64,000 nucleotides of DNA from contig PNKD01000001.1 in NCBI GenBank assembly GCA_013822265.1, forward strand, positions 1 to 64,000. Reading direction: 5' to 3'. The notes under the pieces are model-generated. The model did no database searches and was not told the DNA's origin. It was given only the letters and a program-made list of their open reading frames with translations. The first letter of the stretch is position 1. Each line of letters starts with the position of its first letter. The DNA is from Leptothrix sp. (in: b-proteobacteria). Its GTDB lineage: Bacteria; Pseudomonadota; Gammaproteobacteria; Burkholderiales; Burkholderiaceae_C. Positions 20,723 through 29,228 of this stretch are shown piece by piece. The translations under genes and the position numbers were made by a program.

Positions 20723-21010
20723 GTGCAGCGTGGTCGGTGGGTGGACGGGCCGATGGACGGGCGCGCGGCTCAGGAACGCCGCGACGCAATGTTCACATGC
20801 TTCCGGCCGCCCGCCGGCGGGTTGCCAGCTGCCGGCGGTGTTGTGCGCACGCCGCACGGCGGCCGATATCGCCGCGTGCAACTCACAAACATGGTTATTC
20901 CCGATTTGCCGATCTATGCTGGGCTCACAACACTGTTCCAGTATGTGCCGCTGCATGCGGCGAACCGGCCTCGAGACCGGTCGTCCCCACAACCCCGAGA
21001 GGAACACCGG

Positions 21011-23878
21011 ATGAAACTGAAGACCGTCGTCGGCAGCCTGGCGCTGCTGGGCCTGGCCAGCCACGCCCTCGCCCAGACCCCACCCGCGCCGCAGCGCATC
21101 ACCATCACCGGCTCGAGCATCAAGCGCATCGCCGACGAGGGCGCGCTGCCGCTGCAGGTGATCAGGCGCGCCGACCTCGACCGCGACGGCATCACCAGCG
21201 CCGAACAGGTCATCCTGAGCCTCAGCACCAACGGCAATGGCCTGGACAACCTGGCCAGCAATGCCGACGTCGTGGGCGGTGCGCAGCGCGGCAACAACGG
21301 CGCCACCAGCGCCAACCTGCGCGGACAGGGCAGCAATGCGACGCTGATCCTGCTCAACGGCAGACGGGTCGCGGCGCACGGCCTCAACGGTGGCGTCGTC
21401 GACCTCAACCAGATCCCGATGGCGGCCATCGACCGCATCGAGGTGCTGAAGGACGGCGCCAGTGCCATCTACGGCACCGACGCCATCGGCGGCGTCATCA
21501 ACTTCATCATGCGCACCGACTTCACTGGCGGTCTGGTGCGCGCCACGGTCGACGTCACCGAGGCCGGTGGCGGCAACATCTTCAGCGGCAGCGTGGCCGG
21601 TGGATTCGGCAGCCTGGAGCGCGATGGCTTCAACCTCATCGCCACGCTCGGCGTGACAGAGAACAAGGCGCTGCGCGGCGACCAGCGCGACTTCGTCAAC
21701 ACCTTCCAGCCGAACCGCGGCCTGAGCGTGGACACACGAGGCACGCCGTTTGCCACGCTGTTCCCACTCGCCGGCACGCTGTTCCCGACTGCTGCGGCCT
21801 TCCCCAACATTCCAGGCACGACCACGGCCGCGGGTGGCGGCCTGAACGTGCTGGACCTGCCCGGCGGGCCGGGCTGCGGCGCCATCAGTGGCATGGCGCC
21901 TTACGACGAGCTGCTGTGGAACGTGCCCAGTGCCGCCCTGGCCTGTGCCTGGGACACCGGCCGCGCCGTCGTGTTGCAGCAGCCGGTCACCAGCACCAGC
22001 CTGGTGGCACGCGCCACCTTCAAAGCCGGCGATCACTACCTTGCCGCCGAACTGACGGCCTCGCAGACCGACTCGGCCAAGCGCTTCTCGAACGTCCAGA
22101 TCACGCCCAACACGACCACGCAGCAGTTGCGCTTCCCGCGCAACGCCAACAGCCAGGCGGCCTACGACGAAGTCTTCAATCGCCTGCGGGCGGCCTTTCC
22201 TGCCAACATCACCGAAGCCCAGCGCGATCAGCCCTTGGCCTACCGCTGGCGCTGCATCGAGTGCGGCCCGCGGGAACAGGAGACCGAGGCCGACACGCAG
22301 CGCCTGGCGCTCACCGCCGAAGGTCCGCTCTTCGCGGGCTGGGACTACCGCGCCGGACTGGTGCAGTCCAAGAGCGAGGCCAAGAGCACGCTGGGCAGCG
22401 GCTACTACTTCCGCGGCACCACCGCCACCGGCCTATCCGACGGCGGTGCGGGCATCATCCCGGCGCTGAACAGCGGCCTGGTCAACATCTTCCTGCTGCC
22501 TGGCCAGGTGCAGAGCGCGGCCGGCCTGGCAGCCCTTGAAGCGGCGTCGGCGCGTGGCGTGGTGCTGTATGGCGGCGAGTTCACGATGCAGCAGCTCGAC
22601 GTGTCGGCCAGCGGCGCCGTGTTCAGGCTGCCGGGCGGCAATGCGATGGCGGCGGTGGGCGTAGACCTGCGTACCGAGAAGTACAGGTTCAACGGCGACG
22701 AACGCGAGGCCGCGGCACGACGTGTCATCGTGGCCGCGCCCTTCGACCAGGACAACGTGCTCAGTGGCGTGAAGCGCGACGTGAACGCCATTTACGGCGA
22801 ACTGCTGCTGCCGCTGACGCCGACGATGGAAACCACGCTGGCGGTTCGTCAGGACAGGTACGACGGCTTCGGGACCACCACCAACCCCAAGGTGTCCGGC
22901 CTCTGGAGGCCCAACAACCAGTTCCTGCTGCGTGGCAGCTACAGCACCGGCTTTCGCGTGCCCACGTTCAACCAGCTCTACAACGGATCGGCTGCCTCGC
23001 TGTACACCGGCACGGCGCTGGTAGACCCGCTGACCTGCCCCGGCGGCCGCCCGAACGTCACGGATCCGGGCTGTGCCTTCATCGACCGCGCAGCCGACAT
23101 CATCAACGGCGGCAAGCCCGACCTGGGGCCCGAGGAAGCCAAGATGGGTTCAGTGGGTTTTGTCTGGGAACCGCTGCCGAGCTTCAGCGTGGGCCTGGAC
23201 TGGTGGAGCATCCAGCGCCAAGGCACGATACAGACGCTGTCGCTGACGCAGCTGATCGACAACTACGCGCAGTTCCCCGAGCGTTTCATCCGCAACGCCC
23301 AGAACACGCTGGTCGCCGTGGACGCACGCTGGGCGAACGCGGGTGAAACCGAGACCGACGGCCTCGAAGTCAGCCTGCGCGGCGGCTTCGACGCCGTGGG
23401 CGCGCGCTGGACCGCCGGCATGGACGGCACCTACCTGCTGAAGAAGCGCTCGCGCGTGGTCCCCGGCGTCAACTGGGGCCCGAGCGAAATCGGCCGCTTC
23501 ACCTTCGGCGGCGACCTGGGTCTGCGCTGGAAACACGGCGCCTTCATCACCTACAAGCGCGGTGACTGGAGCAGCACCTTCAGCCAGACCTACCGCGCCG
23601 GCTACAACGACCAGGTGCTGCCAGGCGTCGCCGCGGGCCGCGTCTCGCCGCCCGACTACAAGCCCAAGGTCGACGCCTATGTCACCTACAACCTGGGTGT
23701 CACATGGAGCGGCATCAAAGGCCTGACGCTGACCGGCTTGGTGAAGAACCTGTTCGACACGGACCCCCCGTTCGCCATCACCTACGACAGCAACTTCGGC
23801 AGCGGCAGCAGCTGGGAGCCGCGCGTGGCCGACCCGCGTGGCCGCGCCTTCGCCGTCACGGCCCAGTACCGCTTCTGA
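21011..23878 (+). CDS. TonB-dependent outer-membrane receptor
   Basis: 955 residues. Signal peptide MKLKTVVGSLALLGLASHALA, then a TonB-box-like ITITGSS segment, plug domain (residues about 35-150, with LILLNGRRVAAHGLNGG and DAIGGVINFIMR), and a 22-strand beta-barrel ending in the terminal aromatic YRF. AGAGGA precedes the ATG by about ten bases. Receptors opening with QR-(V/I)-x-ITGSSIKR are common in Burkholderiales and Xanthomonadales and often import sugars or peptides; the ligand cannot be read from sequence. An intrinsic terminator follows. Confidence 0.93.
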   Translation: MKLKTVVGSLALLGLASHALAQTPPAPQRITITGSSIKRIADEGALPLQVIRRADLDRDGITSAEQVILSLSTNGNGLDNLASNADVVGGAQRGNNGATSANLRGQGSNATLILLNGRRVAAHGLNGGVVDLNQIPMAAIDRIEVLKDGASAIYGTDAIGGVINFIMRTDFTGGLVRATVDVTEAGGGNIFSGSVAGGFGSLERDGFNLIATLGVTENKALRGDQRDFVNTFQPNRGLSVDTRGTPFATLFPLAGTLFPTAAAFPNIPGTTTAAGGGLNVLDLPGGPGCGAISGMAPYDELLWNVPSAALACAWDTGRAVVLQQPVTSTSLVARATFKAGDHYLAAELTASQTDSAKRFSNVQITPNTTTQQLRFPRNANSQAAYDEVFNRLRAAFPANITEAQRDQPLAYRWRCIECGPREQETEADTQRLALTAEGPLFAGWDYRAGLVQSKSEAKSTLGSGYYFRGTTATGLSDGGAGIIPALNSGLVNIFLLPGQVQSAAGLAALEAASARGVVLYGGEFTMQQLDVSASGAVFRLPGGNAMAAVGVDLRTEKYRFNGDEREAAARRVIVAAPFDQDNVLSGVKRDVNAIYGELLLPLTPTMETTLAVRQDRYDGFGTTTNPKVSGLWRPNNQFLLRGSYSTGFRVPTFNQLYNGSAASLYTGTALVDPLTCPGGRPNVTDPGCAFIDRAADIINGGKPDLGPEEAKMGSVGFVWEPLPSFSVGLDWWSIQRQGTIQTLSLTQLIDNYAQFPERFIRNAQNTLVAVDARWANAGETETDGLEVSLRGGFDAVGARWTAGMDGTYLLKKRSRVVPGVNWGPSEIGRFTFGGDLGLRWKHGAFITYKRGDWSSTFSQTYRAGYNDQVLPGVAAGRVSPPDYKPKVDAYVTYNLGVTWSGIKGLTLTGLVKNLFDTDPPFAITYDSNFGSGSSWEPRVADPRGRAFAVTAQYRF

Positions 23879-23906
23879 GCGCGGCCTGAAGCCCGGCTGC
23901 CGACTC

Positions 23907-23934
23907 GGGGCCTCCGCGGAGGCCCCTTTCCTTT
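23907..23934 (+). terminator. Rho-independent terminator after the TonB receptor
   Basis: GGGGCCTCC-GC-GGAGGCCCC is a perfect 9-bp stem followed by TTTCCTTT. It separates the receptor transcript from the downstream chimeric frame. Confidence 0.85.
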
Positions 23935-23955
23935 GGCGCAACCAGAGCCACGCCC

Positions 23956-24378
23956 GTGCTCAAGCTCCTGCTGCGAAAGCGCGCCACGCTGCTGCCCACG
24001 CTGCTGCCCACGCTGCTGGGCGTGACGCTGGCGGCCTTCGCGCTGATCCGGCTGATCCCGGGCGACCCGATAGAGATCATGGTCGGCGAGCGGCGCCTGG
24101 ACGAGGCCGCGCGCACCGCGCTGATGGCGCAGCTGGGGCTGGACCAGCCGCTGCACCCCTACACGCAGGCGCTGCTGTCGGCCGCGCCGGCGCTGCAGGC
24201 GCAGGGCCGCGGCCAGCGCGTGCCGCTGCGCGGCGAAATGCCCAGCCCGCTGGCGCCGCCGCCGGGCTGCGCCTTCCACGCCCGCTGCCCGCTGGCGATG
24301 GCGCGCTGCCGCGGCGAGGCACCGGCGCAGCGCGAGGTGGGCGGGCGCCGGGTGGCGTGCCACCGGGTCGGCGGCTGA
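23956..24378 (+). pseudogene. Chimeric remnant: dppB-type permease N-terminus fused to dppF-type ATPase C-terminus
   Basis: A 140-codon open frame from GTG 23956 whose first ~60 residues ([13 protein letters not shown]…[28 protein letters not shown]) are the first helix and periplasmic start of a dipeptide/oligopeptide ABC permease. From about residue 66 it reads [14 protein letters not shown] … [17 protein letters not shown] … VACHRV, the C-terminal oligo_HPY region of an Opp/Dpp ATP-binding subunit. A single deletion must have joined the start of the first gene to the end of the last gene of a dppBCDF operon. A 9-base duplication (CTGCTGCCCACG-type) also doubles LLPT. Not expected to work as a transporter. 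Confidence 0.85.
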
Positions 24379-24459
24379 GCGGCGCCGGCGCAGGCCGCTC
24401 CACTAAACTGGGCCGCAACGCCATTCCCGGCCTCGGCTGGCTCGGCCTCACCACCCGCC

Positions 24460-25509
24460 ATGCAAGACCCCGCCCTCGACCAGACCCTGCTCGCCGCCGT
24501 CGCCGCCCAGGACTTCGCCGCCACCGCCGACTCGTGGCAGCACGATGCCCCGATCGGGCACCACCCCAGCATCGACCTCGCGCTGGCCGTCTTTCCGCCC
24601 AAGGGCGCACCGCGCTGGGCCAACGTGCTCTTCTCGCGCGAGCACCCGCAGGGCGTGGTGGCCGACATCGGCGACAGCGCGGGCTCGGTGCGCAACGTGC
24701 AGTTCATGGCCGACATGCGCAACGAACGCGGCGAATCCATCGCCTGGCTGCCCGGCGCCGACTGGGCCACGCTGCATTTCCAGCCGCTGGCCGGCAACGG
24801 CCCGCTGCGACTCGTCGCGCCCTACCCGGCGTCGCTGCTCAAGCTGATGGTCGCCGTCGGCGTGGCCCTGGCCTTCGACCGCGGGCTGTGCGACTGGCCC
24901 GCCGCGCTCGAAGCCATGCTCGTCGTCAGCGACAACGGCAGCACCAACGAGTGCGTGGCGCTGCTGCACCGCTGCGGCGCCATCGACCTGCTGAACGGGG
25001 CGCTCGCCGAGCGCGGCCTGGCGACGCTGCAGCTCCACGGCACGACGCCCGCCGGCGGCTGGCGCAACGCCGACGGCGCCGGCGTCGGCCAGATTCACAT
25101 GACCGCCTGGGACAGCGTGCGCCTGCTCTGGCTGCTGGACGCCGACACGCCCCCGCCGCCGTGGCTGCCTGCCGGCACGCCCACGCTGCTGGCGCCGGCC
25201 AGCGCGGCGCGCCTGATCGCCGCGCTGCAGCGCCAGAAGCACGACGAGATCCTGTCGTCGGGCGCGCTGCGCCACCTGCCGGGCTGGCCGCGCGGGCTGC
25301 CCGACGCGCCGGTGTTCGCGCACAAGACCGGCAGCACCGACAACTACGCTGCAGATGCCGGCATCGTGCGCCAGGGCGACACGCACTACATCGTGGCCGC
25401 GCTCACCAGCCTGGGCCGCCGCTACGCGCCGGTGGCCGCGGCCTCGACGACCTGGCGCCTGCCGGCGCTGGGCGCCACGGTGCACCGCATCGCCAAGGCG
25501 CCGGCTTGA
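24460..25509 (+). CDS. Serine hydrolase of the class A beta-lactamase / penicillin-binding fold, no signal peptide
   Basis: 349 residues. All three active-site motifs of the family are present: SLLK (S125-x-x-K128), SDN (157-159) and KTG (289-291). No Glu166-type omega loop could be identified. The N-terminus (MQDPALDQTLLAAVAAQDF) is not a signal peptide, so it should be cytoplasmic, unlike true beta-lactamases. The stop overlaps the start of the LD-carboxypeptidase gene by four bases (TTGA). Placed between a Dpp remnant and LdcA, it is likely to act on amino-acid amides or murein-derived peptides; this is inference. Confidence 0.85.
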   Translation: MQDPALDQTLLAAVAAQDFAATADSWQHDAPIGHHPSIDLALAVFPPKGAPRWANVLFSREHPQGVVADIGDSAGSVRNVQFMADMRNERGESIAWLPGADWATLHFQPLAGNGPLRLVAPYPASLLKLMVAVGVALAFDRGLCDWPAALEAMLVVSDNGSTNECVALLHRCGAIDLLNGALAERGLATLQLHGTTPAGGWRNADGAGVGQIHMTAWDSVRLLWLLDADTPPPPWLPAGTPTLLAPASAARLIAALQRQKHDEILSSGALRHLPGWPRGLPDAPVFAHKTGSTDNYAADAGIVRQGDTHYIVAALTSLGRRYAPVAAASTTWRLPALGATVHRIAKAPA

Positions 25510-26489
25510 ACACGGTCGGCGGCAGGCCTTTCGCGGGCTATCCGGCCCTGCCGCCGGGCAGCCTGATCGGCGTCATCGCACCGGCCGGCTCGGTCGAGCC
25601 CGAGCGCCTGGCCGAAGTGCCGGCGCTGTACGCGGGCTTCGGCTACCGCTGCCGTGTCTACCCCGGCTGCGCCCTGCGCAGCGACTACCTGGCCGGCCCC
25701 GACGCGGTGCGCCTGGCCGACCTGCACGCCGCGCTGGCCGACGACGAGGTGGCCGCGCTGCACGCGATACGCGGCGGCTACGGCTGCATGCGCATCGTCG
25801 ACGGCGTCGACACGGCGCTGCTGCGCGCCCACCCCAAGCTGCTCGTCGGCTACAGCGACCTCACCGCGCTGCACGCGCTGTGGGCGCGCGAGGGCCTGCC
25901 CACGCTGCACGCGCCCATGGCCGCATCGGACATGCTCGATCCCGGCCGCCTTGCTTCGCATGACAGCGACCGCGACGCCCTCTTCACGCTGCTGCAACGC
26001 GGCCTGCGCGCCGGCGACGTGCTGGCGCCGGCGCTCGAGGCCTCGCCGCTGCGCGTGGGCGGCCGCACCACGGGCCGGCTGATCGGCGGCAATCTCAGCC
26101 TGGTGGCGGCACTGCTGGGCACGCCCTGGGCCTGGAGTGCCCGCGGCGCGCTGCTGTTCCTGGAGGACGTCAGCGAAGACCTCTACCGCGTCGACCGCCT
26201 GCTGACGCAGCTGCGCCTGGCCGGCGTGTTCGACGCCGTGGCCGGCATCGTGCTCGGCAGCTTCACCGAGGCCGAGGCACCCGCCGCGCTGCTGCACGAC
26301 ATGCTGCTGCCGCTGTGCCGGGCGCAGCGCAAGCCGCTGCTGGCCGGCTGGCCTGCCGGCCATGGCACGCCCAACCGCCCGCTGCCGCTGGGCCTGCTGG
26401 CCGAGCTCGATGCCGACGCCGGCACCCTCACGCTGCGCCAGACCTTGCTGCAGGCGCCGGCGCGCACACCGGTGCAAGCCGCAAAATAG
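25506..26489 (+). CDS. ldcA: S66 family LD-carboxypeptidase (LdcA/MccF type)
   Basis: 327 residues. The catalytic Ser lies in GYSDLTALH (about residue 117), the Glu is in the FLEDVSEDLYRVDRLL region and the His in GHGTPN, the Ser-Glu-His set of peptidase family S66. N-terminal SLIGVIAPAGSVEPERL and AIRGGYGCMRIVD are family hallmarks. LdcA removes the terminal D-Ala from murein tetrapeptides in the cytoplasm; MccF members detoxify aminoacyl-nucleotide peptides. There is no ATG; TTG 25506 within TTGA couples it to the preceding hydrolase gene. Confidence 0.9.
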   Translation: MNTVGGRPFAGYPALPPGSLIGVIAPAGSVEPERLAEVPALYAGFGYRCRVYPGCALRSDYLAGPDAVRLADLHAALADDEVAALHAIRGGYGCMRIVDGVDTALLRAHPKLLVGYSDLTALHALWAREGLPTLHAPMAASDMLDPGRLASHDSDRDALFTLLQRGLRAGDVLAPALEASPLRVGGRTTGRLIGGNLSLVAALLGTPWAWSARGALLFLEDVSEDLYRVDRLLTQLRLAGVFDAVAGIVLGSFTEAEAPAALLHDMLLPLCRAQRKPLLAGWPAGHGTPNRPLPLGLLAELDADAGTLTLRQTLLQAPARTPVQAAK

Positions 26490-26526
26490 CGCGCTCACTC
26501 CGCGCGCCCGCCGCCGCCACGCCACC

Positions 26527-27456
26527 ATGACCGCACCTCCCCTGGCCAGCCTCGGCCCCGCCGTGCAGACGACGACGCTGCACTCCCTGCCCCTGATCGC
26601 GCGCGGCAAGGTGCGCGACCTCTATGCCGTCGGCACCGACCGCCTGCTGATGGTGGCCAGCGACCGCTTGAGCGCCTTCGACGTGGTGATGAAGGCGCCC
26701 GTGCCCGGCAAGGGCCGGCTGCTCACCGAGATGGCGCTGTTCTGGTTCGACCTCCTCGAGGACGTGGTGCCCAACCACCTCAGCGGGCAGGCGCCCGAGA
26801 GCGTGGTCGCGCCCGACGAGGTGGCGCAGGTGCGCGGCCGCGCCATGCTCGTCAAGCGCCTGACGCCGCTGCCCTGCGAGGCCGTGGTGCGAGGCTATGT
26901 CGCCGGTTCGGGCTGGAAGGAATATGCGCAGCGCGGCACCGTCTGCGGCATCGCGCTGCCCGCCGGGCTGGCGATGACGACGCCGCTGGCCGCGCCCATC
27001 TTCACGCCCGCCACCAAGGCCGCCGTAGGCGACCACGACGAGAACATCTCGTTCGCGCAGCTCGAGGCCCTGCTGGGCGCCGCGCGTGCGGCCGAGGTGC
27101 GCGACACCGCGATCCGCATCTACGAGGCGGCGCGCCGCTACGCCGCGGCGCGCGGCATCGTCATCGCCGACACCAAGTTCGAGTTCGGCCTCGACGAGCA
27201 CGGCACGCTGACGCTGATGGACGAGGTGCTGACGCCCGACTCGTCGCGCTTCTGGCTCGCCGACGAACTGGCGCAGGGCCGCATCGTCGCACTGGACAAG
27301 CAGCCGCTGCGCGACTGGCTGGCCAGCACCGGCGTCACCGGGGGCGCAGAGCAGGCCGCGCTCGAGCTGCCCGCGCACGTCGTCCTGGGCGTGCACGAAC
27401 GCTACGCGCGCGCCCACCGCCTGCTGTGCGGCCTGCCGCCGGCAGCCGGCGAATGA
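26527..27456 (+). CDS. purC: Phosphoribosylaminoimidazole-succinocarboxamide synthase
   Basis: 309 residues, the long (non-E. coli) PurC form. Motifs ARGKVRDLYAVG, LLMVASDRLSAFDVV, VVRGYVAGSGWKEY and IVIADTKFEFGLDEHGTLTLMDEVLTPDSSRFW are diagnostic. It joins CAIR and aspartate using ATP in purine synthesis. ATG 26527 starts 38 bases after ldcA, and its stop overlaps the next gene (ATGA). Confidence 0.97.
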   Translation: MTAPPLASLGPAVQTTTLHSLPLIARGKVRDLYAVGTDRLLMVASDRLSAFDVVMKAPVPGKGRLLTEMALFWFDLLEDVVPNHLSGQAPESVVAPDEVAQVRGRAMLVKRLTPLPCEAVVRGYVAGSGWKEYAQRGTVCGIALPAGLAMTTPLAAPIFTPATKAAVGDHDENISFAQLEALLGAARAAEVRDTAIRIYEAARRYAAARGIVIADTKFEFGLDEHGTLTLMDEVLTPDSSRFWLADELAQGRIVALDKQPLRDWLASTGVTGGAEQAALELPAHVVLGVHERYARAHRLLCGLPPAAGE

Positions 27457-28421
27457 TCAGCAACCGCAACCTGCGCACGCACCGCATCGCCGGGCTCGAG
27501 GGCGGCGCGGCCGGCCCGCGGCTCATCGTCACCGGCGCCGTGCACGGCAACGAGACGGCGGGCACCAAGGGCATACGCCGCGTGCTGCACGAGATCGACG
27601 GCGGCGACATCGAGATCGTGCGCGGCAGCGTGACCTTCGTGCCGGTGTGCAACCCGCTGGCCTACAACCAGATGCGGCGCATGGGCGACCGCAACCTCAA
27701 CCGCCGGCTGCAGCCCACCGCCACGCCGCAGGACAACGAAGACCGCATCGCCAACCAGCTGTGCCCGCTGCTGGCCGCGCACGACGTGCTGCTCGACCTG
27801 CACAGCTTTCGCAGCCCCGGCGCGCCCTTCGTGATGCGCGGCCCGGCCGACAACCGCGACGCGCTCGAGCCCTTCGCGCACGCCGCGGCCGAGGCGCGGC
27901 TGGCCGCCCACGTCGGCGTGCAGCGTGTCGTCGAAGGCTGGATGGCGGCCTTCGCCGAAGGCGTGGCCAGGCGCAAGGCGCGCGGCCTGACACCGGGCGC
28001 GGTGCACGAAGACCCGAGCTACGGCGTCGGCACCACCGAGTACATGCGCAGCCAGGGCGGCTACGGCGTGACGCTCGAATGCGGCCAGCACGACGACCCG
28101 GCCGGGCCCGACGTGGCCTACTTCGCGATCCGCCAGACGCTGGCGCTGCTGGGCCTGGCCGACATCACGCTGGTGCCGCCGGCGCGGCCCTTCGAGTGCC
28201 TGGCGCTGGCCGAGGTGGTCGACCGCCATGCCGAAGGCGACCGCTTCGTCAAGCCCTGGACCAGCTTCGACCCCCTGGCCGAGGGTGAGCTCATCGCGGT
28301 GCGCGCCGACGGCAGCGAACTGCGTGCGCCGCAGCCGGGCTACATCGTCTTCCCCGACGTCGGTGCGCTGCCGGGGCACGAGTGGTACTACCTGGCGCAG
28401 GCCAGCGCCCGGCCGCTGTAG
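27453..28421 (+). CDS. Succinylglutamate desuccinylase / aspartoacylase-like M14 metallohydrolase
   Basis: 322 residues. Zinc site H-x-x-E in TGAVHGNETAGT and the second His in LLDLHSF, with RRMGDRNLNRRL in between, matching the AstE/AspA branch of M14 carboxypeptidases. These cleave N-acyl or C-terminal amide bonds of small molecules, so an amidohydrolase role is expected but the substrate is unknown. ATG 27453 overlaps the purC stop (ATGA), so it is translationally coupled to purC. A C-terminal beta domain (KPWTSFDPLAEGELIAVRADG) is typical of the family. Confidence 0.85.
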   Translation: MISNRNLRTHRIAGLEGGAAGPRLIVTGAVHGNETAGTKGIRRVLHEIDGGDIEIVRGSVTFVPVCNPLAYNQMRRMGDRNLNRRLQPTATPQDNEDRIANQLCPLLAAHDVLLDLHSFRSPGAPFVMRGPADNRDALEPFAHAAAEARLAAHVGVQRVVEGWMAAFAEGVARRKARGLTPGAVHEDPSYGVGTTEYMRSQGGYGVTLECGQHDDPAGPDVAYFAIRQTLALLGLADITLVPPARPFECLALAEVVDRHAEGDRFVKPWTSFDPLAEGELIAVRADGSELRAPQPGYIVFPDVGALPGHEWYYLAQASARPL

Positions 28422-28450
28422 CCGCGCAGCGCCAGGCCTGGGGGCCAACA

Positions 28451-29123
28451 TCAATCGGGTTTGATGCCCGCCCGGGTGACGACGTCCTTCCAGACCTTCT
28501 GCTGCTGCGCGATATAGGCCGCGAACTCCTCCGGTGGCCCGCCGCCGCCGGCCGCGCCGTCGGCGGTGAGGCGCGCGGTGACGGAGTGCGCTTTCATGGC
28601 CTTCAGGCGCTCTTCCTGCAAGCGCTTGACGATGTCGCGCGGCGTGCCGGCCGGCGCCAGGAGGCCGTACCACGGCGAAGTCCCGAAGTCCTTGAAGCCC
28701 ATCTCGGCCACGGTGGGCACGTCGGGGGGGGGGGATGACGAAGAGCTTGGGCACCTTGGCCAGCAGCGTGACGGGGACGAAGTCCCGGTTCACGTCGTAG
28801 GGCTGGTTGGGGAAGATGTAGGGCTTCACCGCCAGCGAGCCGACGTGGCCCAGGATGAGGGGGTGGCCGTCGGGCTTGGGCTTGGCCACCTCCTGCATCG
28901 CCGGGATGCCGGCACCGCCGCCCTTGTTGCCGACGAAGACCGTCTGGCCCGGTTGTTTGCTCAGTTCGTGGGCCACCGTGCGGGCAACGAGCTCGCTCGT
29001 GCCGCCGGGCGCGAAAGGCACGACGAAACGCACGCTCTGGGTCGGCCAGGCCGCCTGGGCGCGCCCCAGCGTGGGCAGGGCCAGCGCCGATGCGGCCAGC
29101 ATGGTGCGGCGTGGCTGGGTCAT
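28451..29123 (-). pseudogene. Broken tripartite-tricarboxylate (Bug) substrate-binding protein
   Basis: Two frames on the minus strand together make a Bug/TctC-type periplasmic protein. The first begins MTQPRRTMLAASALALPTLGRAQA (signal) and runs WPTQSVRFVVPFAPGGTSELVARTV … AKVPKLFVIP; the second is MPTVAEMGFKDFGTSPWYGLLAPAGTPRDIVKRL … VVTRAGIKPD. They meet at an 11-base G tract (28724-28734; C11 on the coding strand) that is one base out of frame. About 100 residues normally found between the two parts (the second lobe of the binding protein) are missing. Both the deletion and the frame break make function unlikely. Confidence 0.8.
28724..28734. repeat. G11/C11 homopolymer tract
   Basis: Eleven consecutive G on the + strand at the join of the broken Bug gene. 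It is the longest mononucleotide run noticed in the window. It could arise by slippage after the deletion or mark an assembly problem. Confidence 0.9.
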
Positions 29124-29228
29124 GGGCAGTCTGCGGCGTCTGTTCGTCGTGGTGGGGCCGGGTCTCGGGGCCGCGCCGTCCACGGCGCCTCGGCCGCGAC
29201 GGCTGTGGCGTGACGGGATAATCCGGCC

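Noticed and set aside
28724-28734. C11 tract as a functional phase-variation switch
   Set aside because: The neighbouring coding sequence also lacks about 100 residues, so restoring the frame would still give a truncated protein.
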